NCBI GenBank assembly: GCA_035555855.1
Contig: DATMGD010000012.1
Location: forward strand, 1 to 64,000
Length of the DNA stretch: 64,000 bases
DNA from: Palsa-892 sp035555855
GTDB taxonomy: Bacteria > Pseudomonadota > Alphaproteobacteria > Rhizobiales > Xanthobacteraceae
Direction of reading: 5' to 3'
Shown here: one piece after another, positions 41,963 through 50,744 of the stretch
How the letters are laid out: the number at the start of each line of letters is the position of its first letter
Position numbering within the stretch: position 1 is the first letter of the stretch
Made by a program: the position numbers and the translations under genes
Notes under the pieces: generated by a model
The model's input: only the letters and a program-made list of their open reading frames with translations
Told to the model about the DNA's origin: nothing
Databases searched by the model: none

Positions 41963-43570
41963 TTACGAGATTCTTGGCAGCGTCTCGTACTGATGGAACG
42001 GCGGCGGCGACGACAGCGTCCACTCGAGCGTCGTCGCACCGACACCCCATGGGTTATCCGCCGCGTGATGCTTGCGCCGGAACGACAGCACGATGTTCGT
42101 CAGGAAAACGACAAGGCCAAGCGCAAAAATATAGGCGCCGATCGAGGAGACAAAATTCCATCCCGCGTAGGCGTCCGGATAATCGACGATACGCCGCGGC
42201 ATGCCCGAGAGACCGAGAAAGTGCATCGGGAAGAACAGCACATTGGCGCCGGCAAAGGCGAGATAGAAATGAATTTTGCCGAGCGTCTCCGAATAAGTGT
42301 AGCCGGTGATTTTCGGGAACCAGTAGTACCAGCCGGCGAAGATCGCGAACACCGAACCGAGCGACATCACATAGTGAAAATGCGCGATGACGTAGTAAGT
42401 GTCGTGCAGGCTACGGTCCACGCCGGTGTTGGCAACCACGACGCCGGTGACGCCGCCCATCGTGAACATGAAGATGAACCCGCAGGCCCACAGCATCGGT
42501 GTTTTGAAGTCGATCGAACCGCCCCACATCGTCGCGAGCCAGGAGAAGACCTTGATGCCGGTCGGCACGGCGATAACCATCGAGGCGGTCATGAAGTAGG
42601 CCTGGGCGTTGAAGCCCATACCGACCGTGAACATGTGATGGGCCCAGACGACGAAGCCGATGAAGCCGATCGCCACCATCGCATAGATCATGCCGAGATA
42701 ACCGAAGATCGGCTTCTTGCTGAAGGTCGACATGACATGGCTGATGATGCCGAAGGCGGGCAAGATCATGATGTAAACTTCGGGGTGACCGAAGAACCAG
42801 AACAAATGCTGGTAGAGCAGCGGATCGCCGCCGCCGCTCGGATCGAAGAAGGTCGTGCCGAAATTGCGGTCGGTCAGCAGCATCGTCAGCGCACCGGCCA
42901 GCACCGGTAACGCGAGGAGCAGCAGAAACGACGTCACCAGAATCGACCAGGCGAACAGCGGCATCTTGTGCATCGTCATGCCGGGCGCTCGCATATTGAA
43001 GATCGTGGTGATGAAATTGATCGCGCCGAGAATCGACGAAATGCCCGCGAGATGCAGCCCGAGGATCACGCAATCGACGGCCGGCCCCGGATGCCCTTTG
43101 GTCGAAAGCTCCGCATATAATGTCCAGCCGGTGCCGGCGCCGAGCGTGCCGGGCTCACCGCCGACGAACATCGACAAGATCACCAGAAACAGCGAAGGCG
43201 GCAAAAGCCAGAATGACAGGTTGTTCAGGCGCGGAAACGCCATATCCGGCGCGCCGATCATCAGCGGCACGAACCAGTTGCCAAAGCCGCCGATCAGGGC
43301 CGGCATGATGGTGAAGAAGATCATGATCAGGCCGTGCGAGGTCGCTGCCACCGCATAGGCGTGCTGGCCCGAGAAAAACTGGATGCCGGGTTCCTGTAAC
43401 TCAGCGCGGATGGCGAGCGAGAACAGCGCGCCGATCAGCCCGCTCATGATCGAGAAGACGAAATACATCGTGCCGATGTCTTTGTGATTCGTCGAAAACA
43501 GATAGCGTCGCCAGCCTGTCGGATGCCCGTGTGCGGAATGCGAGCTGTGAACCGTGGCTGTGTTTGGCAT
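41963..43570 (-). CDS. Orphan aa3-type cytochrome c oxidase subunit I (CtaD/CoxA-like)
   Basis: This oxidase subunit I of about 535 residues has the D-channel aspartate in GAPDMAFPRLNN, the glutamate in FWFFGHPEVYIMILP, the K-channel lysine in AVPTGIKVFSW and haem and copper histidines in AHFHYVMS and WAHHMF. It is therefore a complete A-family oxidase core. Subunits II and III and assembly factors are not adjacent, so this is an orphan copy that must borrow partners or act in a different complex. The start at 43570 (MPNTATV) has GAGG upstream. It lies 60 bases downstream of an AhpD-like gene on the same strand. Confidence 0.92.
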   Translation of the reverse strand: MPNTATVHSSHSAHGHPTGWRRYLFSTNHKDIGTMYFVFSIMSGLIGALFSLAIRAELQEPGIQFFSGQHAYAVAATSHGLIMIFFTIMPALIGGFGNWFVPLMIGAPDMAFPRLNNLSFWLLPPSLFLVILSMFVGGEPGTLGAGTGWTLYAELSTKGHPGPAVDCVILGLHLAGISSILGAINFITTIFNMRAPGMTMHKMPLFAWSILVTSFLLLLALPVLAGALTMLLTDRNFGTTFFDPSGGGDPLLYQHLFWFFGHPEVYIMILPAFGIISHVMSTFSKKPIFGYLGMIYAMVAIGFIGFVVWAHHMFTVGMGFNAQAYFMTASMVIAVPTGIKVFSWLATMWGGSIDFKTPMLWACGFIFMFTMGGVTGVVVANTGVDRSLHDTYYVIAHFHYVMSLGSVFAIFAGWYYWFPKITGYTYSETLGKIHFYLAFAGANVLFFPMHFLGLSGMPRRIVDYPDAYAGWNFVSSIGAYIFALGLVVFLTNIVLSFRRKHHAADNPWGVGATTLEWTLSSPPPFHQYETLPRIS

Positions 43571-43630
43571 CTTCGTCCTCATTTCATTGGTGAGCGAGTT
43601 CAACATCCGTCCGAGATGGAATTTTCGGAG

Positions 43631-43978
43631 CTACTTTTTTGCAGTTGCTTCGGCCTTCTCCATTTCTTCGAGCGCGAGCAGCGAGTGGGCATAGGCACCA
43701 CCGGCGCGCATTTCGGCCGCGACCCAGATCCCTTCCATGATTTCTTCTCGGGTAGCGCCGCTCCTGAGCGCAGCCCGGGTGTGGCCGCGAATGCAGTACG
43801 GGCACTGCGTGACATGCGCGACGGCAACTGCGATCAGCTGCTTCGTCTTGGCGTCAAGCGCGCCATCGGCAAAAACTTTCTGGCTGAAGGCATGGAAGGC
43901 GTCATGCGCATCGGGCGCGAGCGCCTTGCGTAGATCATTGAGCGAGCGCGATGACGACGGATAAAGCGGGTCTGACAC
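43631..43978 (-). CDS. Carboxymuconolactone decarboxylase/AhpD-like protein
   Basis: This 115-residue all-helical protein has the AhpD-type active motif CPYCIRGH in VTQCPYCIRGHTRAALRSG, cited for its CxxC and histidine. A GTG start at 43978 has a perfect AGGAGGA site upstream. Such proteins act in alkylhydroperoxide or other redox reactions with a thiol pair, not always as lactone decarboxylases. It probably shares an operon with the orphan oxidase gene downstream, which suggests redox protection of that oxidase or regulation by it. Confidence 0.88.
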   Translation of the reverse strand: MSDPLYPSSSRSLNDLRKALAPDAHDAFHAFSQKVFADGALDAKTKQLIAVAVAHVTQCPYCIRGHTRAALRSGATREEIMEGIWVAAEMRAGGAYAHSLLALEEMEKAEATAKK

Positions 43979-44327
43979 GGTTCCTCCTGACGGCACGCGC
44001 GAAGAAGCCGCTGCGCGCGGCAGTGCTGATGGCTGTGTGGCGGGGCGTCTCGGCTGAACGAGGCTAGTGACGGGCAGGCATTCAACGGCGCCTCGATTGC
44101 ACGAGATGGCGCGCCGCATTCCTCTCGTCGTGCAACAAAAGATATATTAAAAATATTGCTTTTGCAAAAGAACGGGAGTATTTTTTCCCAAGCGGCGGCG
44201 CCCGAAGTGCTATGGCTTTCGCAATTAAAGGATTATATTCATATATAATCGGCTGGCGGGTAGCAGCGGCGGCATCCGGTAACAATTCGGGAAACCACGG
44301 CGAGACGGGACTTCTCGCCTCTTCGCT
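43979..44327. promoter_or_regulatory. AT-rich promoter region of the AhpD-oxidase unit
   Basis: This 349-bp gap holds no convincing gene. It contains the perfect inverted repeat GATTATATTCATATATAATC at 44231-44250 (8-bp arms, 4-bp centre), and a weaker NsrR-like element at 44139-44161 with outer arms AAGAT and GCTT. The AT-rich island stands out in this GC-rich sequence and probably binds a regulator controlling the leftward AhpD-oxidase genes. Confidence 0.5.
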
Positions 44328-45104
44328 TCAGAGCGCCTTGCGCAAGACGTCCTGGCCGACGATGCGGGCTTCGGTCGTGAACTTCCCCTGCCCGTCGAAC
44401 CGATGGATGTAATAGAGCGGGCAGGATTTCAGCTCGGGCGGATAATCGCCGTAACGCAACGTCGTCGCGATGGAAGGCATGACGATCCCGGGGATTTTCC
44501 CGGCATGTCCTTTGAACGCACGGTGCACATGGCCGCAGAAGATGCCGGCAACCTGACCGGGCCGCTGCAAGGCGTTCGCCAGCGATTCCATGATTTCGGG
44601 GCGCGCAAAATTGATCGCAACCGGACCGACCGAAACGGCGAACGGCGGATGATGGCAAAAAACCGCGGCGGGCCTTGCCGTGTCGGCATCGAGCCAGCGG
44701 GTGAGCTTCTCAATTCGCTCCGGCGAAAAATCGCCCTTGTTGCCGGCGGGATCGAGCGTATCGAGCGCGATCAGCCGCACCGGAAAATCTTCGACCGCGT
44801 AGTCGATGAAATCGGAACCCGGCGCAAGATAAGTGCCCGCAAAAGCCGCACGCAAATTCGCCCGGTCATCCTTGTTGCCGGGAATGACGTAAACCGGCGC
44901 CTTTAAGCCAGCGAGAATGGACGCGGCCACCGCGTACTCGTCCGCGCGTCCGTTATGGACGATGTCGCCGGTGTGAATGACGGCATCGGGCTGCGGATCG
45001 AGCGTATTGATATCGGCGATCGTCCGTTCGAAGTCGTCCCGGCGCCGGTCGGCGTCGGGGGTATCGAGCGCGATATGCGTATCGGAAATCTGCGCGATGA
45101 TCAT
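44328..45104 (-). CDS. Calcineurin-like phosphoesterase (CpdA/GpdQ type)
   Basis: This 258-residue enzyme has the full class III cyclic-nucleotide phosphodiesterase pattern: SDTHIAL, HTGDIVHNGRADEY, PGNKDDR, FCHHPPFA and GHVHRAFKG. It lies only 9 bases after the sat stop on the same strand, so it is probably co-transcribed with the sulfur genes. A role in hydrolysing cAMP or in removing adenine nucleotide side products such as pAp is possible, but pAp phosphatases usually belong to another fold; this is a guess. The GNKD replaces the usual GNHD. Confidence 0.88.
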   Translation of the reverse strand: MIIAQISDTHIALDTPDADRRRDDFERTIADINTLDPQPDAVIHTGDIVHNGRADEYAVAASILAGLKAPVYVIPGNKDDRANLRAAFAGTYLAPGSDFIDYAVEDFPVRLIALDTLDPAGNKGDFSPERIEKLTRWLDADTARPAAVFCHHPPFAVSVGPVAINFARPEIMESLANALQRPGQVAGIFCGHVHRAFKGHAGKIPGIVMPSIATTLRYGDYPPELKSCPLYYIHRFDGQGKFTTEARIVGQDVLRKAL

Positions 45105-45113
45105 GGACGCGCG

Positions 45114-46295
45114 TCAGGCCGCGGGCTTCAGGCTCGCGTAATATTTCCGCAGAATATCGATGACTTCCGGCCGGCTGAACTCGGGCGGGACCGGCGCATT
45201 GTTCGAAAGCATTTCGCGCTGCTGCGTACCGGAGATCGAAACCTGCTCCTTCGCATCGTGCGGGCAGGTTTTCGCCGTCGCCATGCCGTAGCACTTCTTG
45301 CAATAGAAGGTGACGTCGATCTTGAGCGGCTGCGTCTGCAGCGCGCCCGGCCACAGGTCGTCGAAGATCTTCTGCGAGTCGAACGGACCGTAATAGCTGC
45401 CGACACCGGCGTGGTCGCGGCCGACGATCAGATGCGAGCAGCCGAAATTCTGGCGGATCAGCGCATGCAGCAGCGCCTCGCGCGGGCCGGCATAACGCAT
45501 CTCGATCGGGTAGCCGGCCTGAATGATCGTTCCGGCGCGGAAATAGTTGTCGATCATCGCCTGGATGGCGCGGGTGCGCACCTCGGCGGGAATGTCGCCT
45601 TCCTTCAGCTTGCCGAGCACCTGATGGATGAAGACGCCGTCGAGCACTTCGACCGCAATCTTGACGAGATACTCGTGGCTGCGATGCATCGGGTTGCGCG
45701 TCTGAAACGCCGCGACCCGCGACCAGCCTTTGTCGGCGAACATCGCGCGCGATTCCGCCGGACGGATATAAAGGCTCGGATACTTCTTCGGATACTCGCC
45801 TTCGCTCAGCGCCTTCACCGGGCCGGCAAGATTGATCTCGCCCTGGGCGAAAACCTTGGCAACCCCAGGATGCTTCGGATCGGTCGTGCGATAGACGGTC
45901 TCGGCCTCTAATTTCCTGTCGATCGAATACTTCTCGCGAACCTGCATCACGGCGAGAATCTCGCCGGTTTCGCCGTCGGCGAGCGCGACTTCCTCGCCGC
46001 TATTGATGCTGTCGGCGATATCCTTCGCCACCGGCAGCGTGATCGGGATCGGCCAGAAGGTGCCGTTCGCCATCTTCATGTCGACGCACGAGCCGCGCCA
46101 GTCGTCGTGTCCCATGAAGCCGTCGAGCGGCGTATAGGCGCCCATCGCCAGCATGAAGACGTCGGAAACGGCGCGCGAATCGAGCGGCACCCGCTTCAGA
46201 TTGGCGGCGCGCTTAAGTTCCGCGCCCCGCTCGCTTTCCGGCAGCAGGAGCGGCTTGACCGATGCGGAGCCGTGCGGCGAGACGAGCTTCGACAT
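45114..46295 (-). CDS. sat: Sulfate adenylyltransferase (dissimilatory-type ATP sulfurylase)
   Basis: This 393-residue homo-oligomeric ATP sulfurylase interconverts APS plus pyrophosphate and ATP plus sulfate. Motifs are QTRNPMHRSHEY (nucleotide-binding HxxH), GRDHAGVGSYYG, and ISGTQQREML. Unlike the CysN/CysD type, it is a single-chain Sat, used in dissimilatory sulfur pathways. With AprBA in the same operon it would form ATP from APS during sulfite oxidation. A cysteine-rich insertion CKKCYGMATAKTCPH is seen near residue 325, as in many Sat proteins with a zinc site. Confidence 0.95.
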   Translation of the reverse strand: MSKLVSPHGSASVKPLLLPESERGAELKRAANLKRVPLDSRAVSDVFMLAMGAYTPLDGFMGHDDWRGSCVDMKMANGTFWPIPITLPVAKDIADSINSGEEVALADGETGEILAVMQVREKYSIDRKLEAETVYRTTDPKHPGVAKVFAQGEINLAGPVKALSEGEYPKKYPSLYIRPAESRAMFADKGWSRVAAFQTRNPMHRSHEYLVKIAVEVLDGVFIHQVLGKLKEGDIPAEVRTRAIQAMIDNYFRAGTIIQAGYPIEMRYAGPREALLHALIRQNFGCSHLIVGRDHAGVGSYYGPFDSQKIFDDLWPGALQTQPLKIDVTFYCKKCYGMATAKTCPHDAKEQVSISGTQQREMLSNNAPVPPEFSRPEVIDILRKYYASLKPAA

Positions 46296-46301
46296 GACAG
46301 C

Positions 46302-46466
46302 TTACGGCCGCTTCGGGGTCTTGTATTCGGCTTCTTTCTGGAACGGCTCCCAGACGGTTTCGTAACCGACGAAGCCCTTTTCGTTCGGCTGCATCTGACG
46401 CGTGGTCAGAAAGCGCGTGTGGCCGTCAGGAACTTTCGTATTGGTGGGTTTTTGGTCGCTGCTCAT
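46302..46466 (-). CDS. 54-residue hypothetical protein in the apr-sat operon
   Basis: This small gene lies between the FKBP-type gene and sat, 6 bases before the sat start. It encodes a hydrophilic peptide with GHTRFLTTRQMQPNEKGF and YETVWEPFQKEAEYK segments and no membrane helix or cysteine. An AAGGTGA site precedes the ATG at 46466. I do not recognise it. Its conserved-looking aromatic and charged pattern and its place within the tight operon support that it is real. Confidence 0.7.
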   Translation of the reverse strand: MSSDQKPTNTKVPDGHTRFLTTRQMQPNEKGFVGYETVWEPFQKEAEYKTPKRP

Positions 46467-46500
46467 AAGTCACCTTTCGCCGTGAAATTGAAATTGCCGT

Positions 46501-47025
46501 TCAAATAGGCCGCATGAGAGACGGATCGATATCCGGCTGCGCGCCGATCGCACCGCCCGCCTTTGCTTCTTCGTCGGTCGGCTCACGCACGGTTATGATC
46601 TCGAGCGTGAACACGACCTCCCGGCCGCAAAGCGGATTGTTGCCGTCGACGGTCAGCGTCTCGTCATCAACCCGCGTCACCAGAAAACTGCGGGTCTGGC
46701 CCTTGTCGTTTTCCATGAGGATGGAAGTGCCGACCTTGCGGTATTCCTCGGGCACGTTCTCGATGCGGTCGGTAAAAACCAGCGACTCGTCCCGCGCCCC
46801 GAAAATCCGGTTGCCGTCGATCGGCACCTCGATGATCTCGCCCTCACCCCTGCCTTCGAGCTGGTGGTGAACGAAAGGCGCGAGAATTTCGTTGTGGCCG
46901 TGGATATAGCCCAGCGGAAACTCGACCATGGTGAGAACATGCCCCGACTTCTTGTCGGTCACCTTGTAGGTGAGCTCGACATATTTGCCGTCGTGGATGG
47001 TCTCACTCATATCGAGTTCGCTCAT
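46501..47025 (-). CDS. FKBP-type peptidyl-prolyl isomerase (SlyD-like)
   Basis: This protein of 174 residues resembles SlyD: an FKBP core in KYVELTYKVTDKKSGHVL and an inserted flap with FPLGYIHGHNEILAPFVHHQLEG. The histidines in this region may bind metal. The C-terminus (GAIGAQPDIDPSL) is short and lacks the long His-rich tail of E. coli SlyD. Placed inside the apr-sat operon, it probably helps fold or metallate AprBA, Sat or the membrane partner. It lies 11 bases from the upstream small gene. Confidence 0.85.
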   Translation of the reverse strand: MSELDMSETIHDGKYVELTYKVTDKKSGHVLTMVEFPLGYIHGHNEILAPFVHHQLEGRGEGEIIEVPIDGNRIFGARDESLVFTDRIENVPEEYRKVGTSILMENDKGQTRSFLVTRVDDETLTVDGNNPLCGREVVFTLEIITVREPTDEEAKAGGAIGAQPDIDPSLMRPI

Positions 47026-47036
47026 ATCGACCCTGC

Positions 47037-47387
47037 TCAGAAGATCGACGCGCCGAAAATTCTGATCTTTCCGTCCTCATAGCCGAGGACGAGCCGGCCG
47101 AGCCATTCGCCGGTTTTTTTGGTGCTGCGCACCCGATAGAGAACGGTCACATGCTCGCCGCGGCGGATGATGCCGAGATAGTCGAAATCCTCGGACAGGT
47201 TTCGCGCCAGCTCGCTGTTGGCGAACTGATGGCCAACGGTGACCTGGTTCATCGCAAGCGCCATGGCGCTGGAGAAATTCTTGACGAACTCTCCGTACTT
47301 GCCTTCGTTGGAATTCTTGATGAGGTCGCGCCACAACGGTTCGGCGATGACCTTCAACTCGTCGTCGGTTTTCTCAAGAATATTCAT
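47037..47387 (-). CDS. Hypothetical protein in the apr-sat operon
   Basis: This 116-residue protein is unknown. It starts at 47387 (MNILEKTDDELKVIAEPLW) after GGAGAA. It is helical in the first half and contains beta strands in the second half (HVTVLYRVRSTKKTGEWLGRLVLGYEDGKIRIFG, cited only for VLYRVRS and GRLVLGYEDG). It has no cysteine. It is in a conserved position between aprA and the FKBP-type gene, with a strong hairpin between it and aprA. Confidence 0.75.
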   Translation of the reverse strand: MNILEKTDDELKVIAEPLWRDLIKNSNEGKYGEFVKNFSSAMALAMNQVTVGHQFANSELARNLSEDFDYLGIIRRGEHVTVLYRVRSTKKTGEWLGRLVLGYEDGKIRIFGASIF

Positions 47388-47470
47388 GCGCGGTTCTCCG
47401 GGTGTGGAAGGAGCCGGATCTTCTGGACGCGCCATAAACGACATATCGATTTTCCCGATCTTTCCTTGCG

Positions 47471-47505
47471 TCCGGACAGAAGTCTAATGTGAACTTCTGT
47501 CCGGA
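47471..47505. promoter_or_regulatory. 13-bp perfect hairpin after aprA
   Basis: The arms TCCGGACAGAAGT and ACTTCTGTCCGGA are fully complementary around a 9-base loop. It begins 6 bases after the aprA stop on the minus strand. There is no T-run, so it is not a simple terminator; it could stabilise the aprBA message or slow transcription into the accessory genes. Confidence 0.75.
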
Positions 47506-47511
47506 GAACAA

Positions 47512-49383
47512 TTACTTATCGTCCGCCCCGACCAGGTGATAGCAGGGTGCTTTTTCCATGGTGTATTCGCCCGTCTTCGGGTCGCGGCGCGAAACCGTCA
47601 GCACGTGCCAGTTCGCATCGTCCACCTTCATGGCGTCGCCACGGTAGTAGTAGCCCGGCCAGCGGGTTTCCTTGCGGAACAGCGTGTGCTGCGTGACGCA
47701 CTCGGCGGCACGGTGACGGTGCTTCAATTCCCAGGCGCGCAGCAGTTCGTGAAGGTCCTTGGCGGCAAGGCTCTCGAGGTCTTCTTCCATGACCTTGAGC
47801 TTCTTGAGACCGATGTTCAGGAGCTTCTCGTTGGTCATGTAGTTGACGGTCACGCCGCCGCAGTACTCGTCCATCAGCTTCTGCAGACGGTCGAGGCCCT
47901 GCTTGGGATTGATGTAGTGCGGATTGACGTCGCCCGCGACGATCTCGTTGCGGTAGATCTTGTAGTGCTCGAGCGGCTTGTAGATTTCCTTTTTACGCCG
48001 CTCGATCTGCTCATTCGACACGACAATGCCTTCGGCCTTGCCGTCGTCGATGTATTTGCAGGCAGCCTTGGCCGCGAGACGGCCCTCGGTGAACGAGCCG
48101 GATGAGAAGGCGTGCGGCGTGCCGCCGACCGCGTCGCCGGCGCCGAACAGGCCCTCGATCGTCGTCATGCGGTTGTAGCCCCAGAAATATTCCGGCGGCG
48201 AAACGTCTTCAGGACCCGAGCACCAGGCGCCCGAGCAAGTCGCGTGCGAACCCATGACGTAGGGCTCGGACGTGGTGAGCTCGGGGTTTTCGTTCTTGGG
48301 ATCGACGTCGGTGGAAGCCCACAGCACGGCCTGGCCGATGGTCATGCCGAGGAAGTTTTCCCAGCCGACTTCTTCCAGATGCGGATCCTGGAAGGCCTTC
48401 ATCGTCACCATGTGAATGGGGCCGCGGCCGGCATTCACTTCGCTGATCAGCGCGTGGTTGCGCAGGCAGGTCGGAATCGGCCGGTGCGTCAAATGCGAGG
48501 CTTCCGGATCGAGATATTCCTTGCCGACCATCTTCTGCAGTTCGGGGAACCACTTCGATTCGTATTCTTCGCCGAGGCCGTTCTGCGTGTAGGTCTTGAG
48601 GTGCAGGAAGTAAGCACCGACGGGGCCATAGCCGTCCTTGAACCGCGCCAGCACGATGCGGTTTTCCATCTGCGTCATCTTGGCGCCGGCGTCGATCATG
48701 AGGCCGTAGGCTGACGCCGACGACCACGGCGCGTACCAGGTACGGCCCGAGCCTTCGCCGACCGAACGCGGCTTGAAGATGTTGGATGCGCCGCCCGCGC
48801 CGCAGATCACGGTCTTCGACTTGAAGACGTGATAGTTGCCGGTACGGACGTTGAAGCCGACGGCACCGGCGACACGGTTCTCTTTGCTCTCGTCCATCAA
48901 GAGATGCGTGACGCAGACGCGGTTGAATACCTTGTCGGCGGATTTCTTGGCGGCCTCGGCCACGATCGGCTTATAGGACTCGCCGTGGATCATGATCTGC
49001 CAGCGGCCTTCACGAAGATAGCGCCCCGTCTTGGGGTTCTTCATGATGGGCAGGCCCCACTCCTCGAACTGGTGGACCGTCGAGTCGACGTGGCGCGCCA
49101 TATCGAACAGCAAGTCCTCGCGCACCAGACCCATCAGGTCGATGCGCGCGTAACGGACGTGGTCCTCGGGGTTATTCTCGCCCCAGCGCGTGCCCATGTA
49201 GCAGTTGATGGCGTAAAGGCCCTGTGCGACAGCGCCGGAGCGGTCGATGTTGGCCTTCTCGGCGATGACGATCTTCTTGTTCTGTCCCCAGAAGCGGGCT
49301 TCCCAGGCGGCACCGCTGCCGCCAAGGCCTGAGCCGGCGACCAGAATATCGATGTTGTCTTCGATAATCGTTTTGTAAGCCAT
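47512..49383 (-). CDS. aprA: Adenylylsulfate reductase alpha subunit
   Basis: This 623-residue flavoprotein is the catalytic subunit of APS reductase, which in sulfur-oxidising bacteria works in the direction of sulfite plus AMP to APS. The FAD motif is VAGSGLGGSGAAWEARFWG, further flavin and substrate regions include RSGAVAQGLYAINCYMG and HGESYKPIVAEAAKK, and the C-terminal flavin end GLFGAGDAVGGTPHAFSSGS. The length equals that of known AprA. It overlaps the aprB stop by one base (TGATG). Confidence 0.95.
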   Translation of the reverse strand: MAYKTIIEDNIDILVAGSGLGGSGAAWEARFWGQNKKIVIAEKANIDRSGAVAQGLYAINCYMGTRWGENNPEDHVRYARIDLMGLVREDLLFDMARHVDSTVHQFEEWGLPIMKNPKTGRYLREGRWQIMIHGESYKPIVAEAAKKSADKVFNRVCVTHLLMDESKENRVAGAVGFNVRTGNYHVFKSKTVICGAGGASNIFKPRSVGEGSGRTWYAPWSSASAYGLMIDAGAKMTQMENRIVLARFKDGYGPVGAYFLHLKTYTQNGLGEEYESKWFPELQKMVGKEYLDPEASHLTHRPIPTCLRNHALISEVNAGRGPIHMVTMKAFQDPHLEEVGWENFLGMTIGQAVLWASTDVDPKNENPELTTSEPYVMGSHATCSGAWCSGPEDVSPPEYFWGYNRMTTIEGLFGAGDAVGGTPHAFSSGSFTEGRLAAKAACKYIDDGKAEGIVVSNEQIERRKKEIYKPLEHYKIYRNEIVAGDVNPHYINPKQGLDRLQKLMDEYCGGVTVNYMTNEKLLNIGLKKLKVMEEDLESLAAKDLHELLRAWELKHRHRAAECVTQHTLFRKETRWPGYYYRGDAMKVDDANWHVLTVSRRDPKTGEYTMEKAPCYHLVGADDK

Positions 49384-49862
49384 CAGTAGTACACGCCTTT
49401 CTTCATCTTGAGGCCGTTGGACTCAAGCGTGTGCAAACCGCCTTCATCCATGCGGATCCACTTCGGCTCGTTATAGAGAAGCTGGCTGTCGCGCATTTCC
49501 TTGCTCGGCGCGGGAACGTCGGCGAGCTTCGGGATATATTTGCCCCACGGCTTGGTGGTGATCGGCGACAGGAAGTTCTTTTCGGTACCGTTGCGGTATT
49601 TGATCTTCCAGGCGATCGTGCCTTTTTCTTCGTCACGAACGACGCGAACGCTGTGACCGAGCGGCGCGAAGTCGGCATAGCCGCGCACGTCGATCGCATT
49701 CTGCGGGCAAGCCTTCACGCAGGAATAGCATTCCCAGCACATATTCGGCTCGATGTTGTAAGCGCGCCGATAGGTCGGGTCGATGTGCATGATGTCCGAA
49801 GGACAGATGTCGACGCAGTGTCCGCATCCGTCGCACCTTGTCATATAGACGAAGGTTGGCAT
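49383..49862 (-). CDS. aprB: Adenylylsulfate reductase beta subunit
   Basis: This 159-residue iron-sulfur subunit carries two 4Fe-4S ferredoxin motifs, CDGCGHCVDICP and CWECYSCVKACP, and the C-terminal tail that wraps the alpha subunit (about residues 105-159). It transfers electrons between the AprA flavin and the membrane. An AAGGAG site lies before the ATG at 49862. Its stop overlaps the aprA start. Confidence 0.95.
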   Translation of the reverse strand: MPTFVYMTRCDGCGHCVDICPSDIMHIDPTYRRAYNIEPNMCWECYSCVKACPQNAIDVRGYADFAPLGHSVRVVRDEEKGTIAWKIKYRNGTEKNFLSPITTKPWGKYIPKLADVPAPSKEMRDSQLLYNEPKWIRMDEGGLHTLESNGLKMKKGVYY

Positions 49863-49907
49863 TAGTCGGCTCCTTGGCTGTTCCTAAAACTTGCAGGCTG
49901 TCTTTAA

Positions 49908-50744
49908 TCAGTAGTGACGCGGCGCTTCGCGCTTGATGCCGAGCCCCATGTCCATCGGAGCGTTTTGCAACAGCTCCATCGAATGTCTCTTCTGCTGCTC
50001 GGGGTCGTCGCGGGTCAGCGTCGGCAAATTCTGCGCCGTACCATTGGCCTTCGACATGCGCTTCTCGAGCGCCGCAGCCGGCTTGAAGAACATGTGCGAG
50101 AATTTCGACCACGGAATCGAGCCGAACAGCACGACGGTCGCGATCAGATAGAGGCCGAGAAACACCGTCGACCACGCCGAGCCGTTCACCTGCAGCCAGG
50201 CCCAGATCAGGCCGAGCGTGGAGCTGATGGTCAGCGCGAGCACGAAGAGATCGGCCTTCACGATGCGGAACGGCGAATTGCCTTCGGCTGCGACATCGAC
50301 GCGGATGAAGAACCAGAACCAGTAACCGCCGACGCAGATCATCAGCGCGCCGAGCCACCACAGGAGCGGCCAATGCGCCGGCGGCGTCGCCGACGTCGGA
50401 TAGCAGAACACCAGCGCGACGGTCGCCACGACATAGAAGATAAAGCCGTACATGCCGAGGAGATGCGCGATCCGGCGCTTCATGTTGCAGAACTCGCCGG
50501 ACGCCAAAACGTCGACGACCGCGGATTGAGTGGCGAGGCCGAGCATCTTGCCCGCGCCGACCGGGCGCTTCGAGGTCTTTTGCGAATTGCGCCAGTTGTC
50601 GAAGAAATAGCGGGCGCTCCGCTTATGGATCACGTCGAAGAGCGTGCCGCAGATAACGAGCAGCGCCATGACCACGACAAAGGTCTGCATGACGGAAACA
50701 GGAATGGACGCAGAGAGTGCTGCGAACGGATTGCTGGTGAACAT
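49908..50744 (-). CDS. aprM: AprM-like membrane electron-transfer subunit
   Basis: This membrane protein of about 278 residues heads the apr operon and has about five hydrophobic helices resembling the haem-b membrane domain of HdrE/QmoC/NarI-type proteins (histidines in MKRRIAHLLGMYGF and PPAHWPLLWW). In sulfur-oxidising bacteria AprM lies next to AprBA and is thought to link them to the quinone pool. I start it at 50744 (MFTSNPFAAL); an upstream methionine at 50789 is possible. The gene symbol is given by position and fold; direct homology needs checking. Confidence 0.72.
   Translation of the reverse strand: MFTSNPFAALSASIPVSVMQTFVVVMALLVICGTLFDVIHKRSARYFFDNWRNSQKTSKRPVGAGKMLGLATQSAVVDVLASGEFCNMKRRIAHLLGMYGFIFYVVATVALVFCYPTSATPPAHWPLLWWLGALMICVGGYWFWFFIRVDVAAEGNSPFRIVKADLFVLALTISSTLGLIWAWLQVNGSAWSTVFLGLYLIATVVLFGSIPWSKFSHMFFKPAAALEKRMSKANGTAQNLPTLTRDDPEQQKRHSMELLQNAPMDMGLGIKREAPRHY

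Noticed and set aside
41612..42910. Open frame of 432 codons on the + strand
   Set aside because: It lies opposite the oxidase subunit I gene, has very high Arg, His, Glu and Asp content and no recognisable domain.
44154..44167. TTGCTTTTGCAA palindrome as a FixK box
   Set aside because: The spacing between half-sites is four bases, not six.
44082..44285. A 67-codon frame on the - strand in the AT-rich gap
   Set aside because: It lacks a ribosome-binding site, covers two palindromic elements and has no protein-like features.
44955..45911. Open frame of 318 codons on the + strand
   Set aside because: It is antisense to sat, which is well supported.
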